A stretch of 64,000 nt of DNA from Mannheimia bovis (GCF_014541205.1 NZ_CP061280.1:1318798-1382797), one strand, 5' to 3'. Counted from the stretch's first letter, positions 37,676 through 51,089 are shown. The notes: generated by a model from the letters alone, not told the origin. Numbers and translations are program-made.

Positions 37676-39339
37676 TGAAATCATTGTTCCCATTCTTTTC
37701 TCTCTATCAAACTCATTTTGGGCGTTTGTTATTAGGTATTGTACTGGCAATTTTAGGTTTAGCGGCAAGTATTGGTTTATTAAGCCTATCAGGTTGGTTT
37801 TTAGCGGCTTCTTTTTTAGCGGCTAATGCGATTATTTTTAATTTCTTTTACCCTGCTGGAGGGGTAAGAGGTTTAGCTATTTTCCGTACCGCTTCACGCT
37901 ATTTTGAAAAACTGGTTACGCACGATGCAACCTTCCGTGTATTGGCAAACTTGCGTGTGAGTGTATTTAAAAAGTTAATTCCTCTTAGCCCAAGTGGTTT
38001 AAACCGTTTTAGAAATAGTGAATTGTTGAACCGCTTAGTGGCTGATGTTGATACGTTAGATACGCTTTATCTCAACCTCATCTCACCGTTTGTGAGTGCG
38101 GTAATGATTATCCTATTTATGGCAATTGGTTTGTCATTTGTTTCCGTGCCATTAATGCTGATTATTTGTGGTACGCTATTGGCGTTGCTAATTGTTATCC
38201 CGACGGTGTTTTACCGTTTAGGGCTGAAGTTAGGGCGAAAGGCAATACAAAATCGAGCAAATTATCGCAGTCAATTTATTGAGTGGGTTCAACTGAATGC
38301 TGAATTTTTATTATTCGGCAATTTAAATCAAGCAAGTGAAAAATTACAGAGTACCGAACGCCAATGGCTCAACGCACAAAGCAAAGAGAGCAGACTTTCG
38401 GGGTTATCGAATAGCTTATTAATACTTTCAAACGGTATGTTGACTTGTGTGGTCATCTATTTAGTTTCCACCGCAATTAATGTGCCTACAGCGAAATACC
38501 CTGAAGCCTTAATTGCATTGGTTGTTTTCTGTGTAATGGCATCAGCTGAAATTCTTAGCCCAATTGGCATTGCATTTTTACATCTAGGTCAGGTCATAAC
38601 TGCCGCAGAACGCATTAATGAAATTACCGAACAGCAACCAAGTGTACAATTTAATGGAGCGGCACAATGGCAAAATTTAGCGAAAAATCAACCGCTTGTA
38701 CGTTTTGAAAATGTCAATTTTGCTTATAATGGCGAGCAGCAGGTCTTAAATAATCTGTCTTTAGACGTGCTAAAAGGACAAAAAGTGGCTATTTTAGGCA
38801 AAACAGGAAGCGGAAAATCGACCATTTTTCAACTGTTAAACCGCAATTACAGCCCAACAAGCGGTCAAATTTGGCTAAATAATTGCAAAATTGAAGATTT
38901 TTCGGAAAATATTTTGCGTTCAAAATTAGTTACCTTAAGCCAGCGTGTGCATATTTTCAGCCAAACGTTGCGTGATAATTTATTAATGGGAAACGCAACA
39001 GCCACCGATGAGCAAATGATTGACGTCGTGCAAAAAGTCGGCTTAGGCTACTTACTTGAAACCGAAGGGTTAAAACTTTGGCTCGGCGAAGGCGGCAGAC
39101 CGCTTTCAGGGGGAGAACAACGCCGCTTAGGGCTTGCCCGTTTACTGTTAAGTTCAGCAGAATTAGTCTTGTTAGACGAACCGACCGAAGGGCTGGATCG
39201 GGAAACAGAACAGTTGATCTTAAATCTCATTCTAACGCATTGTGCAGACCGAACGTTATTGATGATTACCCATAGACAAAGTGGCTTAGATAAATTTGAT
39301 GTGATTTATCGAATGGATAATGGAAAGTTGTTGAATTAA
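37675..39339 (+). CDS. cydC: Heterodimeric ABC exporter subunit CydC
   Basis: Partner of CydD, 554 residues, slightly shorter than E. coli CydC (573). Membrane helices fill about 15-320; the ATPase domain has Walker A GKTGSGKSTIFQLL, signature LSGGEQRRLGLARLLL and Walker B LVLLDEPTEGLD. Two uptake sequences lie in frame near 38692 and 38861. It overlaps cydD by one base and is followed by a terminator. Confidence 0.95.
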   Translation: MKSLFPFFSLYQTHFGRLLLGIVLAILGLAASIGLLSLSGWFLAASFLAANAIIFNFFYPAGGVRGLAIFRTASRYFEKLVTHDATFRVLANLRVSVFKKLIPLSPSGLNRFRNSELLNRLVADVDTLDTLYLNLISPFVSAVMIILFMAIGLSFVSVPLMLIICGTLLALLIVIPTVFYRLGLKLGRKAIQNRANYRSQFIEWVQLNAEFLLFGNLNQASEKLQSTERQWLNAQSKESRLSGLSNSLLILSNGMLTCVVIYLVSTAINVPTAKYPEALIALVVFCVMASAEILSPIGIAFLHLGQVITAAERINEITEQQPSVQFNGAAQWQNLAKNQPLVRFENVNFAYNGEQQVLNNLSLDVLKGQKVAILGKTGSGKSTIFQLLNRNYSPTSGQIWLNNCKIEDFSENILRSKLVTLSQRVHIFSQTLRDNLLMGNATATDEQMIDVVQKVGLGYLLETEGLKLWLGEGGRPLSGGEQRRLGLARLLLSSAELVLLDEPTEGLDRETEQLILNLILTHCADRTLLMITHRQSGLDKFDVIYRMDNGKLLN

Positions 39340-39352
39340 GTTAAGGTCAAAA

Positions 39353-39385
39353 GCATTTATCTTTTTCTTTCGATAAATGCCTTTT
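39353..39385 (+). terminator. cydDC terminator
   Basis: GCATTTATC (39353-39361), 10-base loop, GATAAATGC (39372-39380), then CTTTT. The stem is perfect. Confidence 0.8.
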
Positions 39386-39455
39386 ACCATTCAAAAGAAA
39401 GCTAAAAAATGCTATATTCACCAGTAATTTTTAAATAGAGACTGACTTTAGAAAA

Positions 39456-40085
39456 ATGGCGGATTATCACGATATTACGATTGCGTATGCGGGCGTATGC
39501 CAAGCGGCGAATTTAGTGCAGCAATTTGCACATAAAGGCACGGCAGATAGAGATATGTTTAGGCAATCTATTCGTAGCTTATTAGTTACGCAACCTGAAT
39601 CTACGCTAAGTGTATTTGGCGATGACCTTTCTCATCTCAAAATGGGGTTGGAAACGGCATTATCTCAAACAGGTGGTGGCAATGGTAAGCTAGATACTGA
39701 AGTCGGGCGTTATTGGATAAGCCTGATTGCACTGAGTCAAAAACTGGATAAAACCCCTGAAGCCAAACAGCAACTTGCTCAACGTTTGCAACAAATTGAA
39801 CGCCAATTGTCGTTATATGAAGATGATGTTTTAGCCGATCAGATGATTGCTAATTTAGCCGCAATTTATAGTGATATTATCAGCCCGTTAGGCACGAAAA
39901 TTCACGTGGTGGGAATGCAAGATTACTTGGTTCGCCCTGATATTCAACATAAAATTCGAGCTTCACTTCTTGCGGGAATTCGTGCCGCAATTTTATGGCA
40001 ACAAGTGGGCGGCAGCCGTTGGCAATTTTTATTTTCCCGCAAGAAAATTTTCAATCAAGCTCAACAGCTTTATCGTCAAATTTAA
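39456..40085 (+). CDS. hflD: High-frequency lysogenization protein homologue HflD
   Basis: Membrane-associated helical protein of 209 residues. In E. coli HflD binds phage lambda CII; its bacterial role is unclear. The N-terminus YHDITIAYAGVCQAANLVQQ and the C-terminal HKIRASLLAGIRAAILWQQVGGSRW are family hallmarks (only the ends are quoted: HKIRASLLAGIRA, QQVGGSRW). It precedes purB by 33 bases, the same pairing as in E. coli; mnmA, usually before hflD, is absent here and cydC stands there instead. Confidence 0.94.
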   Translation: MADYHDITIAYAGVCQAANLVQQFAHKGTADRDMFRQSIRSLLVTQPESTLSVFGDDLSHLKMGLETALSQTGGGNGKLDTEVGRYWISLIALSQKLDKTPEAKQQLAQRLQQIERQLSLYEDDVLADQMIANLAAIYSDIISPLGTKIHVVGMQDYLVRPDIQHKIRASLLAGIRAAILWQQVGGSRWQFLFSRKKIFNQAQQLYRQI

Positions 40086-40115
40086 CCGAACATTTATTAC
40101 TTTGGAGAACATTAA

Positions 40116-41486
<1,371 letters not shown>

Positions 41487-41497
41487 AATTTAACTCA

Positions 41498-41525
41498 AAA
41501 AAGACCGCTTGCAAGCGGTCTTTTT
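41498..41525 (+). terminator. purB terminator, a 28-bp palindrome of facing uptake sequences
   Basis: AAAAAGACCGCTTG (41498-41511) is followed without spacer by CAAGCGGTCTTTTT (41512-41525). It forms a perfect hairpin with a U-tail. Confidence 0.88.
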
Positions 41526-41552
41526 CTGATCGTTTTTTGCAAAGGAAACAAT

Positions 41553-42314
41553 ATGAAACAGGCAAATAGACATAAAAGAATTATTGAGCTGGTTAATCAG
41601 CTTGGTTATGTCAGCACGGAAGAGCTGGTGGCTCAGATGGATGTTAGCCCACAAACAATTCGCCGTGATTTAAATGAAATGGCTGAAAATAACCTTATCC
41701 GCCGTCATCACGGTGGTGCAGCCGCCCCTTCTAATACCGAAAATAGTGATTATACACACCGCAAGCAATTTTTCTCCCAAGAGAAGAATGCAATTGCTCA
41801 GCAAGTCGCAAAACTTATTCCGAACGGAGCATCTGTATTTTTAGATATCGGTACAACATCAGAAGCTGTTGCATTGGCACTACTTTCACATAAAAATTTA
41901 AAAGTAGTAACCAATAATCTGAATGCAGCACATATTTTAATGAAAAATCCGGATTGCCAAATTACCGTTGCAGGAGGGAATTTACGAAGCGATGGTGGAT
42001 TAATTGGCGAAGAAACGGTGCGTTTTATCAATCAATTCCGTTTAGATTTCGGCGTATTAGGCATTAGTGCGGTAGATTTAGACGGCTCAATGCTGGATTA
42101 TGATTATCACGAAGTACAGGTAAAAAGAGCGTTAATGGAGTGTTCCAGACAGGTTTTACTGGTTACCGATCACTCAAAATTCAGCCGTAATGCGATTGTT
42201 CGTTTGGGAAATGTTAAAGAAGTAAATTATTTGTTTACAGATAAGGATTTGCCGTTAGAATTACAAACACATTTAAGTCAATCAGACGTTATCGTTAAAA
42301 TTTGTAATGAATAA
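41553..42314 (+). CDS. glpR: DeoR-family repressor GlpR
   Basis: Repressor of glycerol 3-phosphate metabolism genes, 253 residues (E. coli 252). The N-terminal helix-turn-helix is [20 protein letters not shown], with HHGGAAAP as the DeoR hinge. The C-terminal sugar-phosphate sensor includes [21 protein letters not shown] and [18 protein letters not shown]. The start has AAAGGAAAC upstream. Its end overlaps the ubiA start by 8 bases. No glp target genes are in the window. Confidence 0.9.
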   Translation: MKQANRHKRIIELVNQLGYVSTEELVAQMDVSPQTIRRDLNEMAENNLIRRHHGGAAAPSNTENSDYTHRKQFFSQEKNAIAQQVAKLIPNGASVFLDIGTTSEAVALALLSHKNLKVVTNNLNAAHILMKNPDCQITVAGGNLRSDGGLIGEETVRFINQFRLDFGVLGISAVDLDGSMLDYDYHEVQVKRALMECSRQVLLVTDHSKFSRNAIVRLGNVKEVNYLFTDKDLPLELQTHLSQSDVIVKICNE

Positions 42315-43182
42315 AGGCAGTTTTTTCTCTAAACAAAAATGGACGGCATACGCCCAATTAATGCGGTTCGACAAGCCTATTGGCACATTGTTATTACTTC
42401 ACCCAACGTTATGGGCGTTATTTGTGGCATCTGACGGAATGCCGCCGCTTTCTATTTTGCTGATTTTTACACTTGGTGTAATTGTAATGCGTGCGGCAGG
42501 TTGTGTGATTAATGATTATGCAGATAGAGAGATTGACGGACACGTCAAACGTACTTCGCAACGCCCGCTCGCTACAGGGCGAGTTTCAACGACTGAGGCG
42601 AAAATCATTTTTGCGATTTTGTTACTAATGGCATTTGGGCTGGATTTGTTGCTCAACCGTTACGCCTTTTTGCTTTCGTTTGTTGCGGTATTTTTAGCGG
42701 TGATTTATCCGTTTATGAAACGCTTTACTCATTTGCCGCAAGTGGTTTTAGGAATGGCGTTTGGCTGGTCAATTCCAATGGCGTTTGGAGCGGTAAGTGA
42801 AGCCCTTCCACTTGAATGCTGGTTACTCTTTTTGGCAAATCTCGTCTGGACAGTGGCGTATGATACCCAATATGCAATGGTGGATCGTGATGACGATCTG
42901 CGTATTGGGGTAAAATCCACTGCGATTTTGTTCGCACAATATGATAATAAAATCATAGCCTTATTGCAGTTTATTACCTTGATATTATTGACGTTAATCG
43001 GCATTGTACAGGCGTATAATATTGGTTATTTCATCGTATTAGCATTAAGTGCAACATTGTTTATCTACCAATGTTGGCTCACTAAAAAACGAGAACGCAG
43101 CGAATGCTTCAAAGCCTTTTTAAATAATCACTATTTTGGATTAGGTGTGTTTATTGCAATTTTAGTCGGGATTTATTTCTAG
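42307..43182 (+). CDS. ubiA: 4-hydroxybenzoate polyprenyltransferase
   Basis: Membrane prenyltransferase that joins the polyprenyl chain to 4-hydroxybenzoate in ubiquinone synthesis. The protein is 291 residues with eight or nine hydrophobic helices. The two aspartate-rich motifs are visible as [15 protein letters not shown] and [14 protein letters not shown]. It overlaps glpR by 8 bases. ubiC is not beside it. A paired USS hairpin follows. Confidence 0.95.
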   Translation: MNKGSFFSKQKWTAYAQLMRFDKPIGTLLLLHPTLWALFVASDGMPPLSILLIFTLGVIVMRAAGCVINDYADREIDGHVKRTSQRPLATGRVSTTEAKIIFAILLLMAFGLDLLLNRYAFLLSFVAVFLAVIYPFMKRFTHLPQVVLGMAFGWSIPMAFGAVSEALPLECWLLFLANLVWTVAYDTQYAMVDRDDDLRIGVKSTAILFAQYDNKIIALLQFITLILLTLIGIVQAYNIGYFIVLALSATLFIYQCWLTKKRERSECFKAFLNNHYFGLGVFIAILVGIYF

Positions 43183-43223
43183 TCAGTGTTGGGGCAATAG
43201 TTTGCTCTGATTTGTTTATCTAT

Positions 43224-43277
43224 AAGCGGTTAAATTTAGGGGGAAATTTGCAAATTCCAACTGAAATTTAACCGCTT
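43224..43277 (+). terminator. USS-paired hairpin after ubiA
   Basis: AAGCGGTTAAATTT (43224-43237) pairs perfectly with AAATTTAACCGCTT (43264-43277). The 26-base loop contains AAATTTGCAAATT. It probably ends glpR-ubiA transcripts before gyrB; a strict U-run is absent. Confidence 0.6.
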
Positions 43278-43295
43278 GTTTTGCGATACATTTGA

Positions 43296-45785
<2,490 letters not shown>

Positions 45786-45791
45786 TTTATA

Positions 45792-45825
45792 AAAAAATCC
45801 TCTATTGTAAAATAGAGGATTTTTT
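45792..45825 (+). terminator. gyrB terminator
   Basis: AAAAAATCCTCTATT (45792-45806), loop GTAA, AATAGAGGATTTTTT (45811-45825). With A- and T-runs on both sides it should also serve the convergent cmoB. Confidence 0.92.
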
Positions 45826-45841
45826 AACCGCTTGTAATGAA

Positions 45842-46804
45842 TTAAGCATTCGCTAAAATCACAGCTCTTTTCGGAGCAGGATAACCTTCGATAGTTTTAG
45901 TGTGATCGTTCGGATCTAAAAAATCCGCCAAACTTTCATTTTCCAACCAATCGGTTTTTCGTTGTTCTTCGAGGGTAGTTACCGCTTCATCTACGCAACG
46001 TACATTTTTAAAGCCCACTTTTTCTAACCAATTAATCAGAGCCGGTACAGAAGGAATGAAATAAACATTTTTCATTTTGGCATAGCGATCAGCTGGCACA
46101 AGAACATCATTCACATCGCCATCAATCACTAGGGTTTCCAACACTAACTCTCCGCCTTTTACCAGCTGGGCTTTGAGTTGTGAAAGATGATCAAGTGGCG
46201 ATTTTCGATGATAAAGTACACCCATTGAAAACACAGTATCAAAAGCCGCAAGCGGTTGCATTTGTTCGATCCCTAGCGGAATGAGATTGGCTCGGCGGTC
46301 GTTACCGAGCATTTTTCTCACGGCTTCAAATTGGCAGAGGAAAAGCTCGGTAGGGTCAATTCCTACCACCATTTTTGCACCTTCGCCTACCATTCGCCAC
46401 ATATGATAGCCGCTGCCACAACCAACGTCTAAAATCGTTCTTCCTTCAAGCGGAGATAAATGCGGCAACACACGATCCCATTTAAAATCTGATCGCCATT
46501 CAGTGTCGATGTGAATACCGTGTAAGTGGTATGGACCTTTACGCCACGGCATAAGTTGTTTTAAGTGATGGGTAATTTGCTTGATTTCTCCCTCAGATAA
46601 CGGCTGAGTAGGAATAGATTCCACCTTATCTTTTAAGTTAATACAAGCGGTCGAATTTGGTAAAAAATCTGCAACTTTTGCCCATTTTGCATAATCAGCG
46701 TGGGTCGTTTTTTCCCATTGTTTTAATTGCAAGGGTAAGGTTTCAAGCCAAGCAGAGAGGGAAGTGGTTGCAATTTGTTGATAAAAAGGACGGAAGTCGA
46801 TCAT
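45842..46804 (-). CDS. cmoB: tRNA U34 carboxymethyltransferase CmoB
   Basis: Uses carboxy-S-adenosylmethionine to complete the cmo5U34 modification of wobble uridines. I chose the ATG at 46804 (320 aa, [10 protein letters not shown]) because it aligns with the E. coli start MIDFGNFYS; an upstream in-frame start at 46834 falls within a palindrome. The binding motif is [13 protein letters not shown], with [30 protein letters not shown] and [13 protein letters not shown] cmoA partner is not nearby. It lies downstream of ycaO on the same strand with 60 bases between them. Confidence 0.94.
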   Translation of the reverse strand: MIDFRPFYQQIATTSLSAWLETLPLQLKQWEKTTHADYAKWAKVADFLPNSTACINLKDKVESIPTQPLSEGEIKQITHHLKQLMPWRKGPYHLHGIHIDTEWRSDFKWDRVLPHLSPLEGRTILDVGCGSGYHMWRMVGEGAKMVVGIDPTELFLCQFEAVRKMLGNDRRANLIPLGIEQMQPLAAFDTVFSMGVLYHRKSPLDHLSQLKAQLVKGGELVLETLVIDGDVNDVLVPADRYAKMKNVYFIPSVPALINWLEKVGFKNVRCVDEAVTTLEEQRKTDWLENESLADFLDPNDHTKTIEGYPAPKRAVILANA

Positions 46805-46833
46805 TAGAATTAAACTTGTTATTAGGGAAATCA

Positions 46834-46856
46834 CTCTCTCCCTTTATGGGAGAGAG
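46834..46856. repeat. Hairpin between ycaO and cmoB
   Basis: CTCTCTCCC (46834-46842), loop TTTAT, GGGAGAGAG (46848-46856), perfect. It lacks a clear T-run on the minus strand, so it is either a weak ycaO terminator or a dispersed short palindrome. Confidence 0.55.
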
Positions 46857-46864
46857 GTTATAAA

Positions 46865-48628
46865 TTATCTCGCAATCGGATTTACTTTCGCTTTTTGCAC
46901 CTTGCGGTAAGCGTTGAGTAATTTCTGGTGAGCGATCATATTTTCAAGCGTTTCATCAGAAGCGGTTAAACCATTAAACGGATTACCGCCTTGCACGGCG
47001 TTCCAGGCAAATTCTACTGCCTCAACACCATACATTTTCTCAAATACACGGCGGTATTGTTCAGGCTCACGATTTTCATCAAGGAATAACTCAATGGTAC
47101 TGATTAAACAGCGGTAGTAGTTATTACGTTCTGCGGTGAACACGCTGGCGTTCATATTTGCCGTCCAGTTCGCCCAATCCAATGCTTGCTCTAAGTTGCC
47201 AAGTGCTAAGTGAAGCATTGATTTTAGCTCACCGATACGCAAGGTTTGCATCGCTGAACCTTTTTCTGCAACCACTCCGATAAACTCACGCACACGGGTT
47301 AAATCATCAATGCTTTGCTCGTCTAGCTCATCTAGTAATTCTTGATAAGTTTCGGTATCGTGATGGAAATGTGGTAAATCTAACAAGATTTCACGCCAAT
47401 CCATACCCATATTGTTGTTGGCATAAATTAGATCATCGCTTGGGTAAATATTAGACATTCCCGGAGCTAAAATACGGCACGCATACACGCCTAAATGTTC
47501 GTAATCCATAATATAGACAGGCTGATTATGTTTGTTGAAAATCGCCATCATACTATTGAATTCTTGTTCGGTTGTGCCTGAGAAATCCCAATGCACAAAC
47601 GGGTAGTCCGCATCACGTTTGAAAAGATCCCACGAAATTAGACCGCTTGAGTCGATAAAGTGAGTTTCAAGGTTAGCGTGATCAGCCACATCTTCATTAT
47701 TGAAAGATGGTGGGGCGAACACATCTAAATCTTTTAAGCTACGACCTTGTAATAACTCAGTAACAGTACGCTCAAATGCCACTTGGAAGTTCGGGTGAGC
47801 ACCAAAAGAGGCGAAGCAAGTCCCGTTGTGTGGGTTCAATAAAATCACACAAATTACCGGGAACTCGCCACCTAAAGAGGCATCGTAGCAAAGAATTGGG
47901 AAGCCTTCTTGCTCTAATTTTTCGATAGCGGCTTTGATGGTCGGGTAGCCATCAATCACATCTTGTGGAATTTCAGGTAAGCTGATCGCTTCAGTGATAA
48001 TGCGGTGTTTCACGAAACGTTCAAACACTTCCGATAAACCCTGTACACGAGCTTCGTTTTTTGTATTACCTGCTGACATACCGTTAGAAACGAATAAGTT
48101 GCCGATAATGCTTTGCGGAATGTAAACGGTTTCATTGTCTGATTGACGAACGTAAGGCAAGGTAACGATCCCTCGATCATAATTACCCGATTGTAAATCA
48201 ACTAATAATTCAGGGGTAAGCTCACCGTTTGGATCAAAATATTCCCAAAGGAAATCGTCCATCATTTCCGGTGGTGGTACATCTTCATCTTCAATCGGGA
48301 ACCATTTTTCAGTTGGATAATGCACGAAATCAGCATTGGCTAATTCCTCACCTAAATAGAAATCCGCCCAGAAATAGTTGCTGGATAAACGCTCAAAATA
48401 TTCCCCTAAAGCAGAAGCTAATGCCGCTTTTTTGCTTGCCCCTTTACCGTTAGTAAAACATTGCGGGCAATCTACATCACGAATATGCACCGACCACACA
48501 TTCGGCACAGGGTTTAACCAAGAGGCTTCTTCAATATTAAAGCCAAGTGTTTTTAATTTATGTTGAAAGGTTGTGATACTGTCCTCAAGTGCAGCATCTT
48601 TACCTGTGATAAAAGTTTGTTCAGTCAT
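46865..48628 (-). CDS. ycaO: YcaO-type protein, ribosomal S12 methylthiolation accessory factor
   Basis: ATP-binding YcaO-domain protein of 587 residues, the E. coli YcaO length, reported to aid beta-methylthiolation of ribosomal protein S12 by RimO. ATP and magnesium contacts are in SKKAALASALGEYFERLS (about 65-82), NTKNEARVQGLSEVFERF and AFERTVTELLQGR. The C-terminal 150 residues look like a helical TPR-type tail. There is no precursor peptide, dehydrogenase or transporter around it, so a peptide-antibiotic role is unlikely. It is divergent from the ABC permease over a 252-base gap that contains a USS (48733-48741). Confidence 0.92.
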   Translation of the reverse strand: MTEQTFITGKDAALEDSITTFQHKLKTLGFNIEEASWLNPVPNVWSVHIRDVDCPQCFTNGKGASKKAALASALGEYFERLSSNYFWADFYLGEELANADFVHYPTEKWFPIEDEDVPPPEMMDDFLWEYFDPNGELTPELLVDLQSGNYDRGIVTLPYVRQSDNETVYIPQSIIGNLFVSNGMSAGNTKNEARVQGLSEVFERFVKHRIITEAISLPEIPQDVIDGYPTIKAAIEKLEQEGFPILCYDASLGGEFPVICVILLNPHNGTCFASFGAHPNFQVAFERTVTELLQGRSLKDLDVFAPPSFNNEDVADHANLETHFIDSSGLISWDLFKRDADYPFVHWDFSGTTEQEFNSMMAIFNKHNQPVYIMDYEHLGVYACRILAPGMSNIYPSDDLIYANNNMGMDWREILLDLPHFHHDTETYQELLDELDEQSIDDLTRVREFIGVVAEKGSAMQTLRIGELKSMLHLALGNLEQALDWANWTANMNASVFTAERNNYYRCLISTIELFLDENREPEQYRRVFEKMYGVEAVEFAWNAVQGGNPFNGLTASDETLENMIAHQKLLNAYRKVQKAKVNPIAR

Positions 48629-48732
48629 AATTTACCATTAATTTGCATTAAAAATGGCACTATTCTAGCAAAAAATTATGGAAATGGGGTGATTAATTCT
48701 TAAATACTAAAAAGTGAGAATTCTGCACAATA

Positions 48733-48741
48733 ACAAGCGGT
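48733..48741 (+). repeat. DNA uptake signal sequence (ACAAGCGGT)
   Basis: Exact USS followed by TTCATTTTGTTTG and ATTTGCAAAA, in the divergent ycaO / ABC permease region. Confidence 0.8.
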
Positions 48742-48880
48742 TCATTTTGTTTGAAAATTTGCAAAAGCAAATAACAAATAATTAGCTGATTTTCTCTTAA
48801 AAATAGCGTAAAATGCCTCCTAAATTTTGTACTATTATAGTAGTGCATTTCTCGAGCAATTAATCATAATAACATTACAA

Positions 48881-49813
48881 ATGGACGCTATTATTCATTT
48901 TTTAAGTGCCTTTTTAACGAATATCACTTGGATTGGTGCGTTAGAACTTGGCTTAATTTATGCCCTTGTCGCACTGGGCGTATTAATTTCCTACAAAATT
49001 CTTGATTTCCCTGATTTAACGGCGGATGGTAGCTTTCCACTGGGGGGAGCGGTTTGTGTAATTAGCATTTTAAATCAAGTAGATCCTTGGCTGGCAACAC
49101 TGTATGGCACTTTAGCAGGGGCAATTGCCGGTATGATTACGGCAAGTCTGCATATTGGTTTTAAAATTGAGAAATTGCTTGCCAGCATCTTGATGATGAT
49201 CGCCCTCTATTCCATTAATTTACGCATTATGGGAATGCCGAACATTGCTATTCTTGGTGAAACCACAATTTATGATGTAATGCCAATCGAAAGTGATCTG
49301 CAATTAGCTTTAGTTCGCCTTGTAATGGCATTGCTGGTAGTCGTGATTGTGAAATGTTTGTTTGACCTTTTCTTCGCTACCCAAATCGGTTTAGCGGTGC
49401 GAGCCACCGGTACAAACAATCGTATGGCAAAAGCACAGGGCATTGCGGTAAACAAAATGACGATTTTAGGAATGGCGATTTCTAATGCATTAATAGCGTT
49501 GGGCGGTGCATTATATGTGCAGAGCAATGGCGGGGTGGATATTTCTATCGGTGTCGGCACTATTGTTATCGGCTTGGCGGCGGTGATTATCGGCGAGGCA
49601 ATTTTCTCGGTTAAACGGATTATCTGGCTCACTTTTGCCGTGATTATTGGTTCGGTGCTTTACCGTTTCTTCATTGCTCTTGCGTTAAATAATGATACTT
49701 TAAATGGCATTGGCTTTGGTCCACAAGATCTTAACTTAATCACGGCGTTATTGGTTGTGATTGTGTTGGCAGTGCCGAGAATTAAGCAGATATTGGCAGG
49801 TAAGAGAGGTTAA
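48881..49813 (+). CDS. ABC transporter permease, TrpY-like (amino-acid type, LivHM-related)
   Basis: Polytopic inner-membrane protein of 310 residues with about nine hydrophobic helices, of the permease group related to branched-chain amino acid permeases and to putative tryptophan/tyrosine transporters. Motifs: LTADGSFPLGGAV near residue 45 and VRATGTNNRMAKAQGI with the EAA-like loop. I chose the ATG at 48881 (MDAIIHFLS); a TTG at 48827 would extend it by 18 residues, and neither has a good ribosome site. The ATPase gene follows one base after its stop. No substrate-binding protein gene is adjacent, so the substrate cannot be inferred. Confidence 0.85.
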   Translation: MDAIIHFLSAFLTNITWIGALELGLIYALVALGVLISYKILDFPDLTADGSFPLGGAVCVISILNQVDPWLATLYGTLAGAIAGMITASLHIGFKIEKLLASILMMIALYSINLRIMGMPNIAILGETTIYDVMPIESDLQLALVRLVMALLVVVIVKCLFDLFFATQIGLAVRATGTNNRMAKAQGIAVNKMTILGMAISNALIALGGALYVQSNGGVDISIGVGTIVIGLAAVIIGEAIFSVKRIIWLTFAVIIGSVLYRFFIALALNNDTLNGIGFGPQDLNLITALLVVIVLAVPRIKQILAGKRG

Positions 49814-49814
49814 A

Positions 49815-50612
49815 ATGATCGAATTACATAACTTATTCATTACCTTCAATAAAGGCACAGCGATTGAAAACCCTGTACTGCGAGGCTTATCGCTAAAAGT
49901 AGAACAAGGCGAATTTGTGTCTGTAATTGGCAGCAACGGGGCTGGTAAATCGACAATGCTCAATGCGATTAGTGGCGACTGCTTAGTTGATAGCGGCGAG
50001 ATTATTATTCAAGGCAATAAAGTCAATAACACCACAACGTGGCAGAGAGCAAATCAAGTTGCTCGAGTATTCCAAGACCCAATGGCTGGCACCTGCGAAA
50101 GTTTAACTATTGAAGAAAATATGGCGTTGGCGTATCAGCGTGGTAGCAAGCGAGGCTTGGGCTTTGCGATTAAACGCCAAATGCGAGAGCTGTTCAAGGA
50201 AAAACTTTCGCTGCTTGGTTTAGGTTTGGAAAATCGTCTCACCGACCAAATGGGAAGATTATCAGGCGGACAACGCCAAGCTGTAAGCCTTTTAATGGCA
50301 TCGCTTCAGCCTTCCAATATTTTATTACTCGATGAACACACCGCAGCCCTTGATCCTAAAACCACTGATTTTGTGATGGAGCTAACGAATAAAATTGTTC
50401 GAGAGCAAAAATTAACTACGCTAATGGTAACGCACTCAATGCGACAAGCGTTAGATTACGGTGATAGAACTGTAATGCTTCATCAAGGGCAAGTGGCTTT
50501 TGATGTTTCGGGAGAACAGCGTAAGCAAATGGACGTGCCGGATTTACTACGACTATTCCAACAAAATCGCCACGAACAACTTAGCGATGATGGATTACTG
50601 TTAGGAAATTAA
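49815..50612 (+). CDS. ABC transporter ATP-binding protein, partner of the TrpY-like permease
   Basis: ATPase of 265 residues starting MIELHNLFITFN; AGAGAGG upstream lies in the end of the permease gene. The longer in-frame start at 49761 is inside the permease and is rejected. Walker A GSNGAGKST (39-47), signature LSGGQRQAVSLLMA, Walker B ILLLDEHTAALDP, and H-loop VTHSMRQALDYGDR. It starts two bases after the permease stop codon, so the two are one operon, completed elsewhere by a binding protein. Confidence 0.9.
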   Translation: MIELHNLFITFNKGTAIENPVLRGLSLKVEQGEFVSVIGSNGAGKSTMLNAISGDCLVDSGEIIIQGNKVNNTTTWQRANQVARVFQDPMAGTCESLTIEENMALAYQRGSKRGLGFAIKRQMRELFKEKLSLLGLGLENRLTDQMGRLSGGQRQAVSLLMASLQPSNILLLDEHTAALDPKTTDFVMELTNKIVREQKLTTLMVTHSMRQALDYGDRTVMLHQGQVAFDVSGEQRKQMDVPDLLRLFQQNRHEQLSDDGLLLGN

Positions 50613-50698
50613 TTTTTCGATATAGATCGGAAAAATGGAATTCTCTTTTTGTTAAATATGTTGAAATCTTCAATAATATTCTCAAAAGGAGAATTGCT

Positions 50699-50920
50699 AT
50701 GTTAAGTATCTTTAAAAGACCTGTAGAAAGAGAAACCTTAGATGATTGGGCGAAGATTTCGGTTGATGTAGCCAAAGTTGCGATTTTAGCAATTCCTGTT
50801 ATACTCTTTGGGAACGAGCCGACGTTAGCTAAGCTAATTAATTCTACATTATTAGTATTAAGCATTTATATTTTCTTAACGCTCGGTAGAAAATTACGGC
50901 AACTAAAGGAGATTTTGTGA
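50699..50920 (+). CDS. Small membrane protein, unknown function (73 aa)
   Basis: I do not recognise this family. MLSIFKRPVERETLDD is an amphipathic, charged N-terminus, followed by two hydrophobic stretches (about 24-40 and 47-60) and a basic end GRKLRQLKEIL. A very good ribosome site (AAAAGGAG) lies at the right distance, arguing that it is translated. Its TGA stop overlaps the ATG of the next small gene by one base. Its size and topology would fit a holin-like or stress-related membrane peptide, but nothing proves it. Confidence 0.7.
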   Translation: MLSIFKRPVERETLDDWAKISVDVAKVAILAIPVILFGNEPTLAKLINSTLLVLSIYIFLTLGRKLRQLKEIL

Positions 50921-51033
50921 TGGAATTAGGCTGGAACTTAACCATAGGCTTACTAATCTTAAATCTATTTGCATTTAGTTGGCTCTATGTAATTAATAAA
51001 ATTTCTAAAGAACAATTATCTAAAAAGCACTAA
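50920..51033 (+). CDS. Small membrane peptide, unknown function (37 aa)
   Basis: A 37-residue reading frame, MELGWNLTIGLLILNLFAFS and so on, ending KEQLSKKH. One transmembrane helix (about residues 6-24) is followed by a basic tail. AAGGAG lies 8 bases before its ATG, inside the end of the 73-aa gene, and the TGATG overlap indicates coupled translation. Family and function unknown; the strong ribosome site and coupling are the evidence that it is real. Confidence 0.6.
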   Translation: MELGWNLTIGLLILNLFAFSWLYVINKISKEQLSKKH

Positions 51034-51047
51034 TTTTTTACTTTTAC

Positions 51048-51089
51048 AAGCGGTTGAATTTACAAAAAAATTTGCAAATTCAACCGCTT
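51048..51089 (+). terminator. USS-paired hairpin before yoaA
   Basis: AAGCGGTTGAATTT (51048-51061) pairs perfectly with AAATTCAACCGCTT (51076-51089). It ends 11 bases before the yoaA ATG, so it may terminate upstream transcripts or affect yoaA translation. Confidence 0.6.

Noticed and set aside
39456-40085. hflD as a sign of prophage
   Set aside because: It is a bacterial gene in its normal place before purB; no phage genes are around it.
46805-46834. Upstream start of cmoB at 46834
   Set aside because: It begins in a palindrome and would add ten residues before the conserved MIDF start.
46865-48628. ycaO as part of an azoline-peptide antibiotic cluster
   Set aside because: No precursor peptide, dehydrogenase, protease or exporter nearby; length and C-terminal tail match the housekeeping YcaO of E. 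coli.
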